64,000 nt of DNA from contig CAKQEA010000002.1 in NCBI GenBank assembly GCA_934229785.1, positions 92,115-156,114 on the forward strand. The letters run 5' to 3'. The translations under genes and the position numbers were made by a program. Under the pieces are notes generated by a model. The model was given only the letters and a program-made list of their open reading frames with translations. It searched no databases and was not told where the DNA came from. This DNA is from an uncultured Anaeroplasmataceae bacterium. GTDB lineage: Bacteria; Bacillota_I; Bacilli_A; Acholeplasmatales; Anaeroplasmataceae. This document shows, in pieces, positions 1-8,467 of this stretch. Each line of letters starts with the position of its first letter. The stretch's first letter is position 1.

Positions 1-59
1 ATCAATCAAAGATTTAATTTTGTTGTCATAGCTTATTTAAATTAAAAATATTATATTAT

Positions 60-2684
60 TTAGTTAATAATTTTTTCAACATATTCTCTATCTACTAATC
101 TTAGTATTGTATCATCCTTTTTAGCCCATGAAAATGGATTAATACTTCCATACCAAAGAATTTCATCATCAATAATAATTGCATTTAATTCTGAATGTTT
201 TTTTTCCTTTATTTTGCATTCAATATCTAAATCAGATACTAGCTTAATATTATCATTTAAAGTCAATAATTCATTTATTTTAGTTTTATCACAATAATTA
301 CAATAAAATTTAACATCATTTGCATTTTCTATGTCTTCTAGTAATTTTTTTGAATAGTTACTATATGAATATAAAATACTAGGTTGGTAGCCATCATTAT
401 ATAAAAGATAATCATCTTTTTTATATGCTTTTAATCTTAATTGAAATTGATGTGCAAAAAGCCCAACTTTAATATCAACGTAATCATATACAATAACTTT
501 TTCTTTACCATCATTTACACGTCCAATTATACCAAGTGCTTGAGTTAACTTACCATTCCATTTAAAAGGCATTGTTAAAAATAATGTATCTAATGAAGGT
601 AAATCAAATCCCTCACCTAAATACTTACAAGTTGAAATAATTATATATTGATTATTTAAAAATTTCATTTGGTTATTAAATATCTTCTTTTCTTTTTCTT
701 TATCAGTTCCTTTTGACTTATACACATTATCACATTTATCTTTTAATAAATCATATAAAATTTCGATGTGCTCATTACGTTCTGTTAAAACAATTATACT
801 TCTACCCTTATCATATTCTTCAACTATATCAGCAACTATTTGATAATTCCTCTCATTATTCTTATATAACTCAGTACATAAATCAGTATATGACATTATC
901 TTATATTCATCATTATTTTTAAATCTGGTAAAACGCGGTTTTAATATCTTTTCAAAATTTACATTTTGTTTTTTTAATTCAAATCTGATGTCACCTATAG
1001 ATTTATACACAATTTTCTCTAAATGATCAGAACGCATTGGTGTAGCTGTCAAACCATAAATATATCTAGCTTTAAATTTTCTTATAATACTTTCATATGT
1101 TTTACTAGCTATATGATGAATTTCATCGCCAATTATTATCTCATATTTATCATATATGTCTAAATTATCACTTATCGACTTAATTGAGGCTATATCAACA
1201 ATACAAGTAATTTTTTTCTTTGAACTTTGTAATATACCTGGTGAAATTTTTTTGTTTTTTTCAGTTATTATTGCAAAACGATCAATTCTTTCTCTCCACT
1301 GCTCAATAAGTTTAACTTTATCAACAAGAATTAATGTTGGTTTTTTTATCCTATTAATTATCTCAATTCCCATGACAGTTTTACCAGAACCAGTTGGAGC
1401 AATTAATAATCCATTTTCATATTGAAGAAGACAATCTATAGCTTCTTTTTGATTTTCATATAAATTAATCTTTGATTCAAAATTAATTTTTGACAATATG
1501 GGCCTTTTATCAATTATTTCATAATTAACCTTAGCATACTTTAAAATGTCGATTAAGTCATCTATACAGCCTCTAGGTAAGCTAACATATTCATCGTTCT
1601 CTTTGTATAGTTCGATAATTCTACTTATATTATATGTAGACATTCTTTTTGCCTGTTTTTCATAAAAATCAGGATTATATAGCACTGCTAATCTTTTTAA
1701 AATAATTAATGCTTTTGATGTTAAATCTTTTTTAGAAAAATAAATATCATCACTAATAATAATTTTAAAATTTATAGGAAAGTCAGACTGCATAATTCCA
1801 ATTTTTTTAACTAATTTTTTATTTATTTCTAACAATTCGTCCTTCACAGAAATAGAATTAAATAAAAGATTAAATTCAATATCAGATATTTTCTTTACAC
1901 TTGACAAGTAATCTATTTGATTGGGAATCATTTCAAAATTATCATCTACAAAAATAGACGTTTTATTTCTTACACAATTTCCTTGAAGTGGCAAAGCAAT
2001 ACAATTTCCATATCCTTTATTGTCAACTATATCCTGGGCTGGAAAAAATCTATCATATGATTTAAAACTAATATTTTTATTATTTGTCATAGCATTCAGT
2101 AAAATATAATCACCTAACATTCTTGCTTTCTTTGCATTTGTTAGATTTTCAAAGAAAAACCAAACATGTGCACCACTGCCAGATTGCGATAATTCTATAA
2201 TAGAATCAATACCTAGTTTTTTACATTCCTCTTTATATGCTAAGGCTGCATTTTTAAATTTATCATCATCAAAATCTATAGCTAAAAAATAACATTTATC
2301 ATTGTCAACAATAGGATAAACACCATATGCCTTATTACCTTTCATATGCTCAAATAAAAATGCATCATTGAATTTTTCATATTGTTTGTTTAAACAATTA
2401 TAACAACTTTTAGACAACTTGTTTTTTTTCTGGCAAAGATAACCATTTTTATTTCTACAAACAATAAAATATCCTTTACTTCCGTCATTTTTTAAGTATC
2501 TTTCTGTAAATACATCTTCTCTAAATCTAAAATAACTTTTATAAATTGAAATTTTTTCTATAGAAGATAATTTATCTTTTTCTTTTAGTTCATAAGATAT
2601 TTTATATTTTTTTAATAAATCCTTAAGCCTAGCATTTTCTTCCTTCAGTTTTTTATTTTCCTCTAATAATTGATTAACGTCCAT
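60..2684 (-). CDS. TOTE-type primase-helicase (AEP primase + SF2 helicase + degenerate PLD tail)
   Basis: 874-residue protein. Residues 1-35 are a Lys/Glu-rich coiled coil. About 55-270 match the archaeo-eukaryotic primase domain called TOTE: a Cys cluster (LCQKK...SCYNC), the DFDDD acidic motif near 137-141, GAHVWFF near 172, and SYDRFFPAQD. An SF2 helicase follows: APTGSGKT near 428-435, DEIHH near 520, TATP near 547, then a C-terminal helicase half. The last 45 residues resemble one phospholipase D half (DDEILWYGSINPFS), but the HxK lysine is missing. TOTE proteins are predicted to act in conflicts with mobile DNA. RBS GGAGA lies 6 bases before the ATG. It stands alone, with no partner gene visible on this side of the window edge. 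Family assignment is firm; biological role is inferred. Confidence 0.85.
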   Translation of the reverse strand: MDVNQLLEENKKLKEENARLKDLLKKYKISYELKEKDKLSSIEKISIYKSYFRFREDVFTERYLKNDGSKGYFIVCRNKNGYLCQKKNKLSKSCYNCLNKQYEKFNDAFLFEHMKGNKAYGVYPIVDNDKCYFLAIDFDDDKFKNAALAYKEECKKLGIDSIIELSQSGSGAHVWFFFENLTNAKKARMLGDYILLNAMTNNKNISFKSYDRFFPAQDIVDNKGYGNCIALPLQGNCVRNKTSIFVDDNFEMIPNQIDYLSSVKKISDIEFNLLFNSISVKDELLEINKKLVKKIGIMQSDFPINFKIIISDDIYFSKKDLTSKALIILKRLAVLYNPDFYEKQAKRMSTYNISRIIELYKENDEYVSLPRGCIDDLIDILKYAKVNYEIIDKRPILSKINFESKINLYENQKEAIDCLLQYENGLLIAPTGSGKTVMGIEIINRIKKPTLILVDKVKLIEQWRERIDRFAIITEKNKKISPGILQSSKKKITCIVDIASIKSISDNLDIYDKYEIIIGDEIHHIASKTYESIIRKFKARYIYGLTATPMRSDHLEKIVYKSIGDIRFELKKQNVNFEKILKPRFTRFKNNDEYKIMSYTDLCTELYKNNERNYQIVADIVEEYDKGRSIIVLTERNEHIEILYDLLKDKCDNVYKSKGTDKEKEKKIFNNQMKFLNNQYIIISTCKYLGEGFDLPSLDTLFLTMPFKWNGKLTQALGIIGRVNDGKEKVIVYDYVDIKVGLFAHQFQLRLKAYKKDDYLLYNDGYQPSILYSYSNYSKKLLEDIENANDVKFYCNYCDKTKINELLTLNDNIKLVSDLDIECKIKEKKHSELNAIIIDDEILWYGSINPFSWAKKDDTILRLVDREYVEKIIN

Positions 2685-3076
2685 ATACAGTCTCCATAAA
2701 AGTAATGCTTTAATTATATCAAATTATTTAAATAGTAATTAATTAGATTTAGCATCCATAAATTGCATCTCTAAATTATTTTTAGCATTTTCAAGTGCAA
2801 TTTTCAATTATATTTGCACTTGAAATAAATTAATAAAGAATCTAATACATTTATGATTATAATAATTTGTATTATTTTATATTGTACTAATTTACATCAT
2901 TTTCGGACGTTTGGCTGGATTTCAACCCGACGATTGGCAAATTACTATTATAATATTTTTACCTTCATATATAAATTTAAAAGATCCTATTAATTGAAAA
3001 ATATAGTTTCATAATTAATATCATCTATATCTTCCTTAGCCGCAATACATTTTTATCATAGTTAAAGTAAACTTTC
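2685..3076. other. AT-rich intergenic stretch with a small GC-rich patch
   Basis: No gene is supported here. A short patch at about 2900-2940 is much more GC-rich than its surroundings and can be read in all three plus frames without a stop, so it may be a scrap of foreign DNA. It is too short to assign. Confidence 0.4.
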
Positions 3077-3099
3077 AAAAAAAGGAGATTACTCTCCTT
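3077..3099 (-). terminator. Intrinsic terminator of the MBL-fold gene
   Basis: On the minus strand AAGGAGA and TCTCCTT form a 7-bp stem with a 4-base loop, followed by a run of seven T. The stem includes the stop codon of the gene ending at 3089. Confidence 0.75.
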
Positions 3100-3970
3100 C
3101 ATTTAAAAATACTAATCTATTATTTTTAAAGTAGTTTCTTATTCTTTTATTATTTGACAAATAGGATAGATAACTTCTTACTGTTGATAATATAAGCATA
3201 TACTTATTATATGTAATTTTTAAATTATAGAAATCAAAAATATGTGAAGCACATTCTGTACAGTTATGCTCCTCATGCAAATAATCAAGTAAAACATTCA
3301 TTATTTCATACATAGTTTTCCTATTAAATTCCACTACTGGTTTAATATTTGTTGTAGCTGCACTATGAGATGGTACAACCATCTTACCATTTAATGACTC
3401 AACAAAATTAAGCGAATTTAAGTAACCACCAACATCGTAAATTAACAAGATGTGAGCTCTCTCAACTAAATCAATCGAACCAAGTGTATCAGCCACAAAA
3501 TACACATCATCTGAGGTTTTAATTCCAATCATCCCCCAGTGATGTCCTGGTAGATGAAACCACTCAATTCCCTGAGGAATCTCATCTAATGCATATATTT
3601 CATCATTCATATCAATATGCATTAATTTCCCATCATACTCATCAAGTGGATATCCACCATATAAAAACCCAATATCAAGCTTAGGATCTCTAAAAAATCC
3701 TCTTTCCACCTTGCTTGCAATCATTTTACAATGAGTTTTTGAATATATATATTCCCATCCACCAGCATGGTCTGCATGGCAATGTGAAAATACTAAATGT
3801 GTAATTTTCATATTATTTTTAATTAATGTTTCATATATTTTCACTCCATCAGCATCTGTTCCACAATCAAAAAGTAAAACTTCATTTTTATCATTTAATA
3901 CATATACCCCACAATTCGTTGGGCCATCAATATAATATGTATTTCCTTTTAAATAGTGTAAATCGTACAT
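3089..3970 (-). CDS. Metallo-beta-lactamase fold hydrolase
   Basis: 293-residue soluble protein of the metallo-beta-lactamase superfamily. The metal-binding pattern is complete: SHCHADHAGG near residues 63-72, the third His in LPGHHWGM, the bridging Asp in FVADTL and the last His in VPSHS. These normally bind two zinc ions in a hydrolase such as a glyoxalase II-like, lactonase or thioesterase enzyme. The C-terminal ~80 residues are helical and contain Cys residues (HNCTECASH), which is unusual for a minimal MBL enzyme and may be a family-specific lid. Substrate is not readable from the sequence. The gene is monocistronic, with a terminator overlapping its stop. Confidence 0.8.
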   Translation of the reverse strand: MYDLHYLKGNTYYIDGPTNCGVYVLNDKNEVLLFDCGTDADGVKIYETLIKNNMKITHLVFSHCHADHAGGWEYIYSKTHCKMIASKVERGFFRDPKLDIGFLYGGYPLDEYDGKLMHIDMNDEIYALDEIPQGIEWFHLPGHHWGMIGIKTSDDVYFVADTLGSIDLVERAHILLIYDVGGYLNSLNFVESLNGKMVVPSHSAATTNIKPVVEFNRKTMYEIMNVLLDYLHEEHNCTECASHIFDFYNLKITYNKYMLILSTVRSYLSYLSNNKRIRNYFKNNRLVFLNEGE

Positions 3971-4132
3971 ATAATTACTTCCTTTTTTAAATTACTTAAA
4001 TCTTTTCACTCTTGATAACAAATAAATGATATTAACACATTGATACTTCTTTTCTATTTTAATTTCTCAATGCTATTTTTTCTTCGCATTTACCTATTTT
4101 AGAGTGATTTATCACATATGAATAATTTTATA

Positions 4133-4518
4133 TTATTGATTTTCTGTATATACATCGTATATAAATTCTAATTCTTTTGAAAAATCATAAACATCATATT
4201 CTAAAATATACTTAATAATATTAATATCTTTACTTAAAACATTAATTTTTATTCTTTCTTTTTCTTCAAAATCTATTTCATGATCTCTTACATCAATCCA
4301 AAGCAATTTTAAGCCTTCCATACAAAAATTAATAATTTCATCTAAAAATTCAAATTTTTTATTATAAAATTAGTAACACTTTCATTAATGTAATATGCAA
4401 AAGAGTATCCTTCAAAATGAATTGGTATGTTTAGACATGGGATTAAAAAATCACTTTCAATATGTTCATTACACAGCAAAAGATGATAAGATTCTTCATT
4501 TAAACTATATAAAATCAT
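4133..4518 (-). pseudogene. Frameshifted small hypothetical gene
   Basis: An ATG at 4518 with a good RBS (AAGGTG) opens a 58-residue reading frame (starting MILYSLNEESYHLL) that stops at 4342. A second frame, shifted by one base at an A/T homopolymer near 4350-4365, continues through 4321 to 4133 and ends YDVYTENQ. Joined, the two give a protein of about 128 residues. I do not recognise the family. A true frameshift, a sequencing error in the homopolymer, or programmed frameshifting could each explain it. Confidence 0.55.
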
Positions 4519-4540
4519 TACCTAATCACCTTGCCTCTTT

Positions 4541-4556
4541 CAATTTTCAACTATAG
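4541..4556. promoter_or_regulatory. Perfect 16-bp palindrome upstream of the frameshifted gene
   Basis: TTCAACTATAGTTGAA is a perfect dyad immediately upstream of the RBS of the gene starting at 4518. It shares the element CAACTA/TAGTTG with the metal-sensor operators at 49.4 and 50.1 kb, but the half-sites face the other way, so common regulation is not established. Confidence 0.35.
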
Positions 4557-4967
4557 TTGAATTTTACCACATTATTGGAAATTAATCTAATGCTTAAATC
4601 AAAAATCAAGTTGATTATTGCTAAATGTATGGTGATTTATAAACACATAAGAAACTTGAACAAAAGAGGCTCAAATGAAATTAAACATATTTTATCAATT
4701 ACGATGTTAACTGAGAAATAAATATAAGAACAAAAAAGATTTGATATGATATTTTCTTTGTATCAAAACTATTTTTCTACATAGCAATAATTATCTAATT
4801 TAATCAAAAATGCGTAACACTTATTTTTTTCACGTAACATTTCTTTCAATTTGCGTAAAACTAAAAACTAATTGCTATATTCATCTTCTATATTAAAATA
4901 ATTACATAATAATTGATAAGTAGCATATTCTTTTGATAGAAAAAAATGTATTATATTAACTTCTGAT
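4557..4967. other. Non-coding, decayed sequence
   Basis: AT-rich with stops in every frame. Nothing further is supported until the remnant reading frame that begins near 4920. Confidence 0.4.
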
Positions 4968-5096
4968 ATGTTTAAAGAACATTTTAAATATATTTCATTA
5001 TATGAGATATATTACGATGATTGGAAAATAATTCATAAAAATGAAATTGAAAAAATACTATTTCCTAATGTCAACTATGACGAATTACCATTTTAA
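4968..5096 (+). pseudogene. Tail of a decayed plus-strand gene
   Basis: 42-codon frame starting MFKEHFKYIS and ending NVNYDELPF, open back to a stop at 4917. Protein-like composition and a plus-strand terminator directly after it suggest the 3' end of a gene whose front has decayed. There is no RBS before the ATG. Family unknown. Confidence 0.4.
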
Positions 5097-5110
5097 TCGT
5101 CCTTAAATAA

Positions 5111-5153
5111 TTTGCCTAATCATCTTAAATAAAGTGATTAGGTTTATTTTTTG
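5111..5153 (+). terminator. Plus-strand intrinsic terminator
   Basis: CCTAATCA and TGATTAGG form an 8-bp stem with a 12-base loop, followed by a T-rich tract. It is placed to serve the decayed plus-strand gene before it. Confidence 0.65.
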
Positions 5154-5180
5154 AGGTATTATACGTCTTAAATAATTTTA

Positions 5181-5408
5181 TTATAGCTCCCTTAAATAAA
5201 ATGATAATCTACTATGGCATTCTTTGTACTGGTATCTTCTCCTGTGATTGGAAGGAATGAATCCGTAACTTCTTATGCTCTTCGAATGGCAGTACGGACA
5301 TTCGTCCGGACAGAGGTCATAGATATCCTCAAGTTCATCGTTTCTCTTCCTGTCCCTTTTTGATCTGCCCCGTGCCGAAAACTTCGGATAGACTTTGGGC
5401 CCAACCAT
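5181..5408 (-). pseudogene. Transposase N-terminal fragment (zinc ribbon)
   Basis: 75 codons with a zinc-ribbon pattern: CPYCHSKSIRSYG, then RYQYKECHSRL, matching the N-terminal zinc-binding region of IS transposases that read CPxC...RYxCxxC. The catalytic domain is absent, so this is a remnant. Base composition is markedly richer in G and C than the flanking chromosome, marking the left edge of an acquired island. The exact IS family cannot be decided from this piece. Confidence 0.6.
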
Positions 5409-5454
5409 GGATTCTAGCTACTGAGATTTCCGAAGCCATGGCAGACAAGGAGTC

Positions 5455-5499
5455 GCTAAACATTTGCCTACCACGGCCACGGAAGTCTTAATGTTTAGC
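5455..5499. repeat. 10-bp inverted repeat with 25-base loop
   Basis: GCTAAACATT and AATGTTTAGC are exact inverted copies around a GC-rich loop. They lie just upstream of the transposase fragment and may be part of an IS end or its untranslated leader. Confidence 0.5.
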
Positions 5500-5549
5500 T
5501 CCGAAGATTATACCACTTTTCTGATAATCAATACTTAATTGGTATAACT

Positions 5550-6274
5550 AGTTTCTCGAATTATGTGAAAACCTATTTAGACATGGATATTTCTCAATTG
5601 ATTGCTTTGAGGGACAAAGTCAAATTCGAGAATCTGCTTCGTGTTCTAGCCTATTTGACGGGACAGGAATTCATTCCGGACAATATCGCTAAGACAATCG
5701 GCGTTGACAAAAACACAGTCAAGGCTTGGACTGATATCGCCATTGCGGGCGATATCGCGACTTTGCTTTCGCCATATTATGAAAATTCGATCAACAAGAG
5801 AATCGTAAAACACCATAAGCTATATCATGACAAATCAATGAATTAGGTACACAATTCCGAGGTAAGAAATGACCTTGCAAGGGCTAAAAAGACCCTTTTT
5901 CTTTGGTTTCCGCTTCCGTTCCACGACGATTTTTGGTATAATTGTTATGTACACGATATGTATATGAAAAACGCCATTAGAAACTACATCGTTCCGTCAG
6001 AGATTCTGGCCCTGAAGTCGAAAGGGACGACCATCAAGAAGATCAAATCTGGCTATTACGTCTATTCCCATTCACAATACAAGGACTAGAAGACGAGAGA
6101 TTGGACCTTATCGAATGTAAATCCGGGAATTCGTTTACATCGGAAAACGTCAAGTCGTTTTCCCAGTTAAAGATTACTTCCTTTGAGCTAAAAGGTCAGT
6201 GTATTGTCTGTACTAGTGATGATCCATACCGGATTTCTTCGAATGTTTACGCTTTTCCTATCCGCTGCCTGTAA
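5550..6274 (+). pseudogene. DUF4143 ATPase pseudogene, interrupted by an IS fragment
   Basis: The segment from about 5560 to 5846 reads as the front of a DUF4143 domain (KTYLDMDISQLIALRDKV, RVLAYLTGQEF, NIAKTIGVDKNTVKAW). The matching C-terminal end appears at about 6099-6274 (LDLIECKSGNSFTSE, NVYAFPI). The N-terminal AAA domain is missing, and the middle is broken by stops and a transposase fragment. DUF4143 proteins pair an AAA+ ATPase with a nuclease-like tail; an intact one lies at 50887. The copy is dead. Confidence 0.75.
5964..6089 (+). pseudogene. Transposase N-terminal fragment inside the DUF4143 pseudogene
   Basis: 41 codons reading MKNAIRNYIVPSEILALKSK, then a stretch ending GYYVYSHSQYKD. 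This resembles the N-terminus of IS1634/IS4-group transposases (RNY.VPEEI.ALKPKGT..KK). It ends at a TAG, and DUF4143 sequence resumes directly after, so it is the scar of an insertion followed by deletion. Confidence 0.6.
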
Positions 6275-6424
6275 TTTACGAAAATACTGAAAATAGTATT
6301 TTTATGAATTTGGATGATCTGATGGATGGTTTTCCCGTGTTCTTCTGTTCTTTCCTGTTTTTTGTTTGTGGGTATGATGATTTTTCTTCTTCGGTATCTT
6401 ATGATAGGGTAGAACAAAAATGAA

Positions 6425-6463
6425 TCAGATCTTTATCAATCATCATTGAAGAGATAGATCTGA
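6425..6463 (+). promoter_or_regulatory. Inverted repeat in the pectinesterase leader
   Basis: TCAGATCT and AGATCTGA are perfect 8-bp arms 23 bases apart, with a smaller inner pair ATCAAT/ATTGA. The dyad ends about 10 bases before the RBS, where a repressor site or leader hairpin would sit. Confidence 0.5.
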
Positions 6464-6479
6464 TAGAAAGGGAGTTTAT

Positions 6480-7907
6480 ATGAAAACAATAAATACTTAT
6501 CCTATGAATCATCAGAGTGACATCTGTATCGATGTCACTCTGATGATTGAGTTCAATACAAAGCCGGTTCTGAATCGGAAGGGTTTCATCAGGATCTATG
6601 ATTATGATACGGACGAGCTTGTGGATGAATTAAATCTGAGTATTCCTTCTGGGCCTACGGCTCCTAGAAACAATACGGAGGCTAGATATACTACCGACTA
6701 CCGATATAAGAGCGAAAACATCACGAATAAGAATACGAAGGCCGGGAGTCTATCCATGGAATACAGAAGTTCTCCGGATCCTTATCAGCTGACGATCATC
6801 GGTGGGTTTAAGGAAGGGTTCCATTTCTATCCTGTCATCATCAAAGATGATAGAGCGATGATCCAGCTTCACCATAATCTTTTAGAATACGGGCATAAAT
6901 ATTATGTCTTGATCGATAAAGAGGTATTCAATGGTTTTGATGGAATCGATCATAAAGACGTGTTCTGCTTCTCCACGAAGAAAGAAAGACCTATCGGAAA
7001 CAGGTTCGTCGTCGATAAGAATCACGGTGATTTCTATACGGTTCAGGGAGCAATCGACAATATTCCCGATTTTTCAGATAGGAAATACTTCGTCGATATC
7101 AAAAACGGTGAATATGAGGAATTGGTCTATTTCAGGAACAAAAGCAATATCGTCATCACCGGAGAAAGTAAGAACGGTGTCTTGATCCATTATGCCAACA
7201 ATGAGGTATTCAATCCACATCCGGAATATGTGAAGACGAATGAAAAGGTAGGGACCTTTCCGTCAAGAAGAGCTGCGTTTTTTATGGACAACTGTCATGG
7301 TATCGTGATGAGAAATCTGACCGTGAAGACGGATCTGCATGGTCAGGCTGAGGGTCTTCTTGTCAACGGATACGATAACTGCTTTGAGAATATCCATATC
7401 ATAGGTAGCGGGGATGCGCTTCAGACCAACGGTCCCGCCTATTACAGAAATTGCATCATCGATGGAGAGGGGGATACGATTCTAGGTAGAGGCCCGGCTT
7501 TCTTCGAGAATACGACACTGAATAGCCATGGTGCTTTCATGTGGATCAGAAACGGCAAAGAGAACCACGGGAATGTCTTCGTCAACTGCATGTTCAACGG
7601 ATTGGATGATGATGCTACGATCGTAAGACTTCCCGACAATAAAGGAATCAGTTATCCGGACAGCGAATGCGTATTGATCAACTGCACTCTGAACCATGTT
7701 CCGGATATCGGATATGGACCTATTGAGGGTGACTCTAAAAAGGCAAGATTATGGGAATATGGTAGCAAGGATATTCATGGGAATGAGATTGATGTCAGAT
7801 ATCGAAACACTGTGGCTAGGATATTGAGAGATGAGGATAGGGATATCATCGAAAAATACATGGATTATCATTATGTTCTAGGCGATGATTTCAAGATGTC
7901 TCTTTAA
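6480..7907 (+). CDS. Pectinesterase family protein (CE8), cytoplasmic
   Basis: 475 residues. About 1-170 form an Ig-like beta domain; about 175-460 form a right-handed parallel beta-helix of the pectin methylesterase type. Family signatures are GDFYTVQGAID at the helix start, GQAEGLL, GSGDALQTNGP (first catalytic Asp) and GEGDTILGRGPAFF (second catalytic Asp). The usual LGRPW arginine motif is not clear. There is no signal peptide, so if active it would demethylate imported oligogalacturonides rather than polymer outside. RBS GGGAG sits 5 bases before the ATG. Codon and base composition differ strongly from the neighbours, consistent with transfer. It may cooperate with the GH28 enzyme at 25368, which also lacks a signal peptide. 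Confidence 0.85.
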   Translation: MKTINTYPMNHQSDICIDVTLMIEFNTKPVLNRKGFIRIYDYDTDELVDELNLSIPSGPTAPRNNTEARYTTDYRYKSENITNKNTKAGSLSMEYRSSPDPYQLTIIGGFKEGFHFYPVIIKDDRAMIQLHHNLLEYGHKYYVLIDKEVFNGFDGIDHKDVFCFSTKKERPIGNRFVVDKNHGDFYTVQGAIDNIPDFSDRKYFVDIKNGEYEELVYFRNKSNIVITGESKNGVLIHYANNEVFNPHPEYVKTNEKVGTFPSRRAAFFMDNCHGIVMRNLTVKTDLHGQAEGLLVNGYDNCFENIHIIGSGDALQTNGPAYYRNCIIDGEGDTILGRGPAFFENTTLNSHGAFMWIRNGKENHGNVFVNCMFNGLDDDATIVRLPDNKGISYPDSECVLINCTLNHVPDIGYGPIEGDSKKARLWEYGSKDIHGNEIDVRYRNTVARILRDEDRDIIEKYMDYHYVLGDDFKMSL

Positions 7908-7992
7908 TATGTACCATAAGTCAAGGACACTTATAAAAAAAGTGTAATTATTTGTGTTGGGTACCCAATAATTTTGACTAGATAATTTAATA

Positions 7993-8191
7993 TTATAATT
8001 GTGATAAGGATTGTTGTCTATATTGAAGTGGACTCAATCCTTTTCTTTTTACATTTATTCTTTCTTCTTCACTTATAAAAACTTGCCTTTGATATTGATT
8101 GTTTAATACAATACTCTTCAACCGCCCCTACATTTCTATCGTATCCTAATACAATATTTTTTTTCATTTCTTCGCTAAATTTCATTTCCAT
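7993..8191 (-). mobile_element. Collapsed IS3-family (IS150-like) remnant
   Basis: Reading the minus strand, ATG 8191 with RBS GGAGG begins an OrfA-like head (MEMKFSEEMKKNIVLG, later SKASFYK). Near 8082 it runs directly into the last 29 codons of an OrfB transposase (ERINVKRKGLSPLQYRQQ) ending at 7993. Everything between, including the DDE domain, is deleted. Partly matching ends containing AAGTGT and GGGTAC lie near 7940-7970 and 8230-8265. Confidence 0.7.
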
Positions 8192-8287
8192 ACCTCCAAT
8201 GATAATTTAATAATATCATTTAAGGCTATTTATTTGTACCCGTTCCTTTTTTAACACTTACAAAATAAGCGAAATAGCCCTTAAAAA

Positions 8288-8322
8288 TGAAAAAAGGACT
8301 GATATGATTAGTATCAATCCTG
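8288..8322 (-). terminator. Terminator of tRNA-Glu(CTC)
   Basis: The minus strand forms AGGATTGATA/TATCAGTCCT (one mismatch) followed by TTTTTT. The hairpin and about 10 flanking bases recur in near-identical form at about 32915-32955. Confidence 0.75.
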
Positions 8323-8333
8323 TTGTTTCGATA

Positions 8334-8409
8334 TGGTGACCTGTATGGGATTCGAACCCATGAATGTTGCCTTGAGAGGGCAATGTGTTAACCGTTTCAC
8401 CAACAGGCC
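8334..8409 (-). tRNA. tRNA-Glu (anticodon CTC)
   Basis: Complete cloverleaf on the minus strand: acceptor GGCCTGT/ACAGGTC, anticodon stem TTGCC/GGCAA with loop CTCTCAA (anticodon CTC), T-loop GGTTCGAATCC, and an encoded CCA. It reads GAG. It lies directly downstream of the glutamyl-tRNA synthetase gene but has its own promoter. Confidence 0.93.
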
Positions 8410-8415
8410 AAGGCT

Positions 8416-8438
8416 TATATGTGCGTTACGCACATATA
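8416..8438 (-). other. Leader hairpin between promoter and tRNA-Glu(CTC)
   Basis: ATATGTGCG and CGCACATAT form a near-perfect stem immediately upstream of the tRNA 5' end. There is no T tract, so it is not a terminator. The other tRNA-Glu gene also has a hairpin in this position. Confidence 0.55.
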
Positions 8439-8466
8439 ATGATACCATATTTTTTTTATTTTGCAA
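8439..8466 (-). promoter_or_regulatory. Promoter of tRNA-Glu(CTC)
   Basis: -35 TTGCAA and -10 TATCAT with a 16-base spacer, starting 1 base after the gltX stop codon. The tRNA is therefore not dependent on read-through from gltX. Confidence 0.7.
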
Positions 8467-8467
8467 G

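Larger units (their letters stand above)
5181..7907. mobile_element. GC-richer acquired island
   Basis: From about 5181 to the end of the pectinesterase gene the sequence is visibly richer in G and C, with codons such as ATC, GCG, GGT and CGG replacing the A/T-ending codons used elsewhere. The segment holds two transposase fragments, an interrupted DUF4143 ATPase pseudogene and an intact pectinesterase, and is followed by an IS3 remnant. This is the pattern expected for horizontal transfer; boundaries are approximate. Confidence 0.75.

Noticed and set aside
7442-7697. Minus-strand open frames in the pectinesterase gene
   Set aside because: They are overlaps created by the higher GC content; the plus frame has clear family motifs.
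8416-8438. Terminator for gltX
   Set aside because: The hairpin has no following T tract and lies downstream of the tRNA promoter, so it belongs to the tRNA leader.
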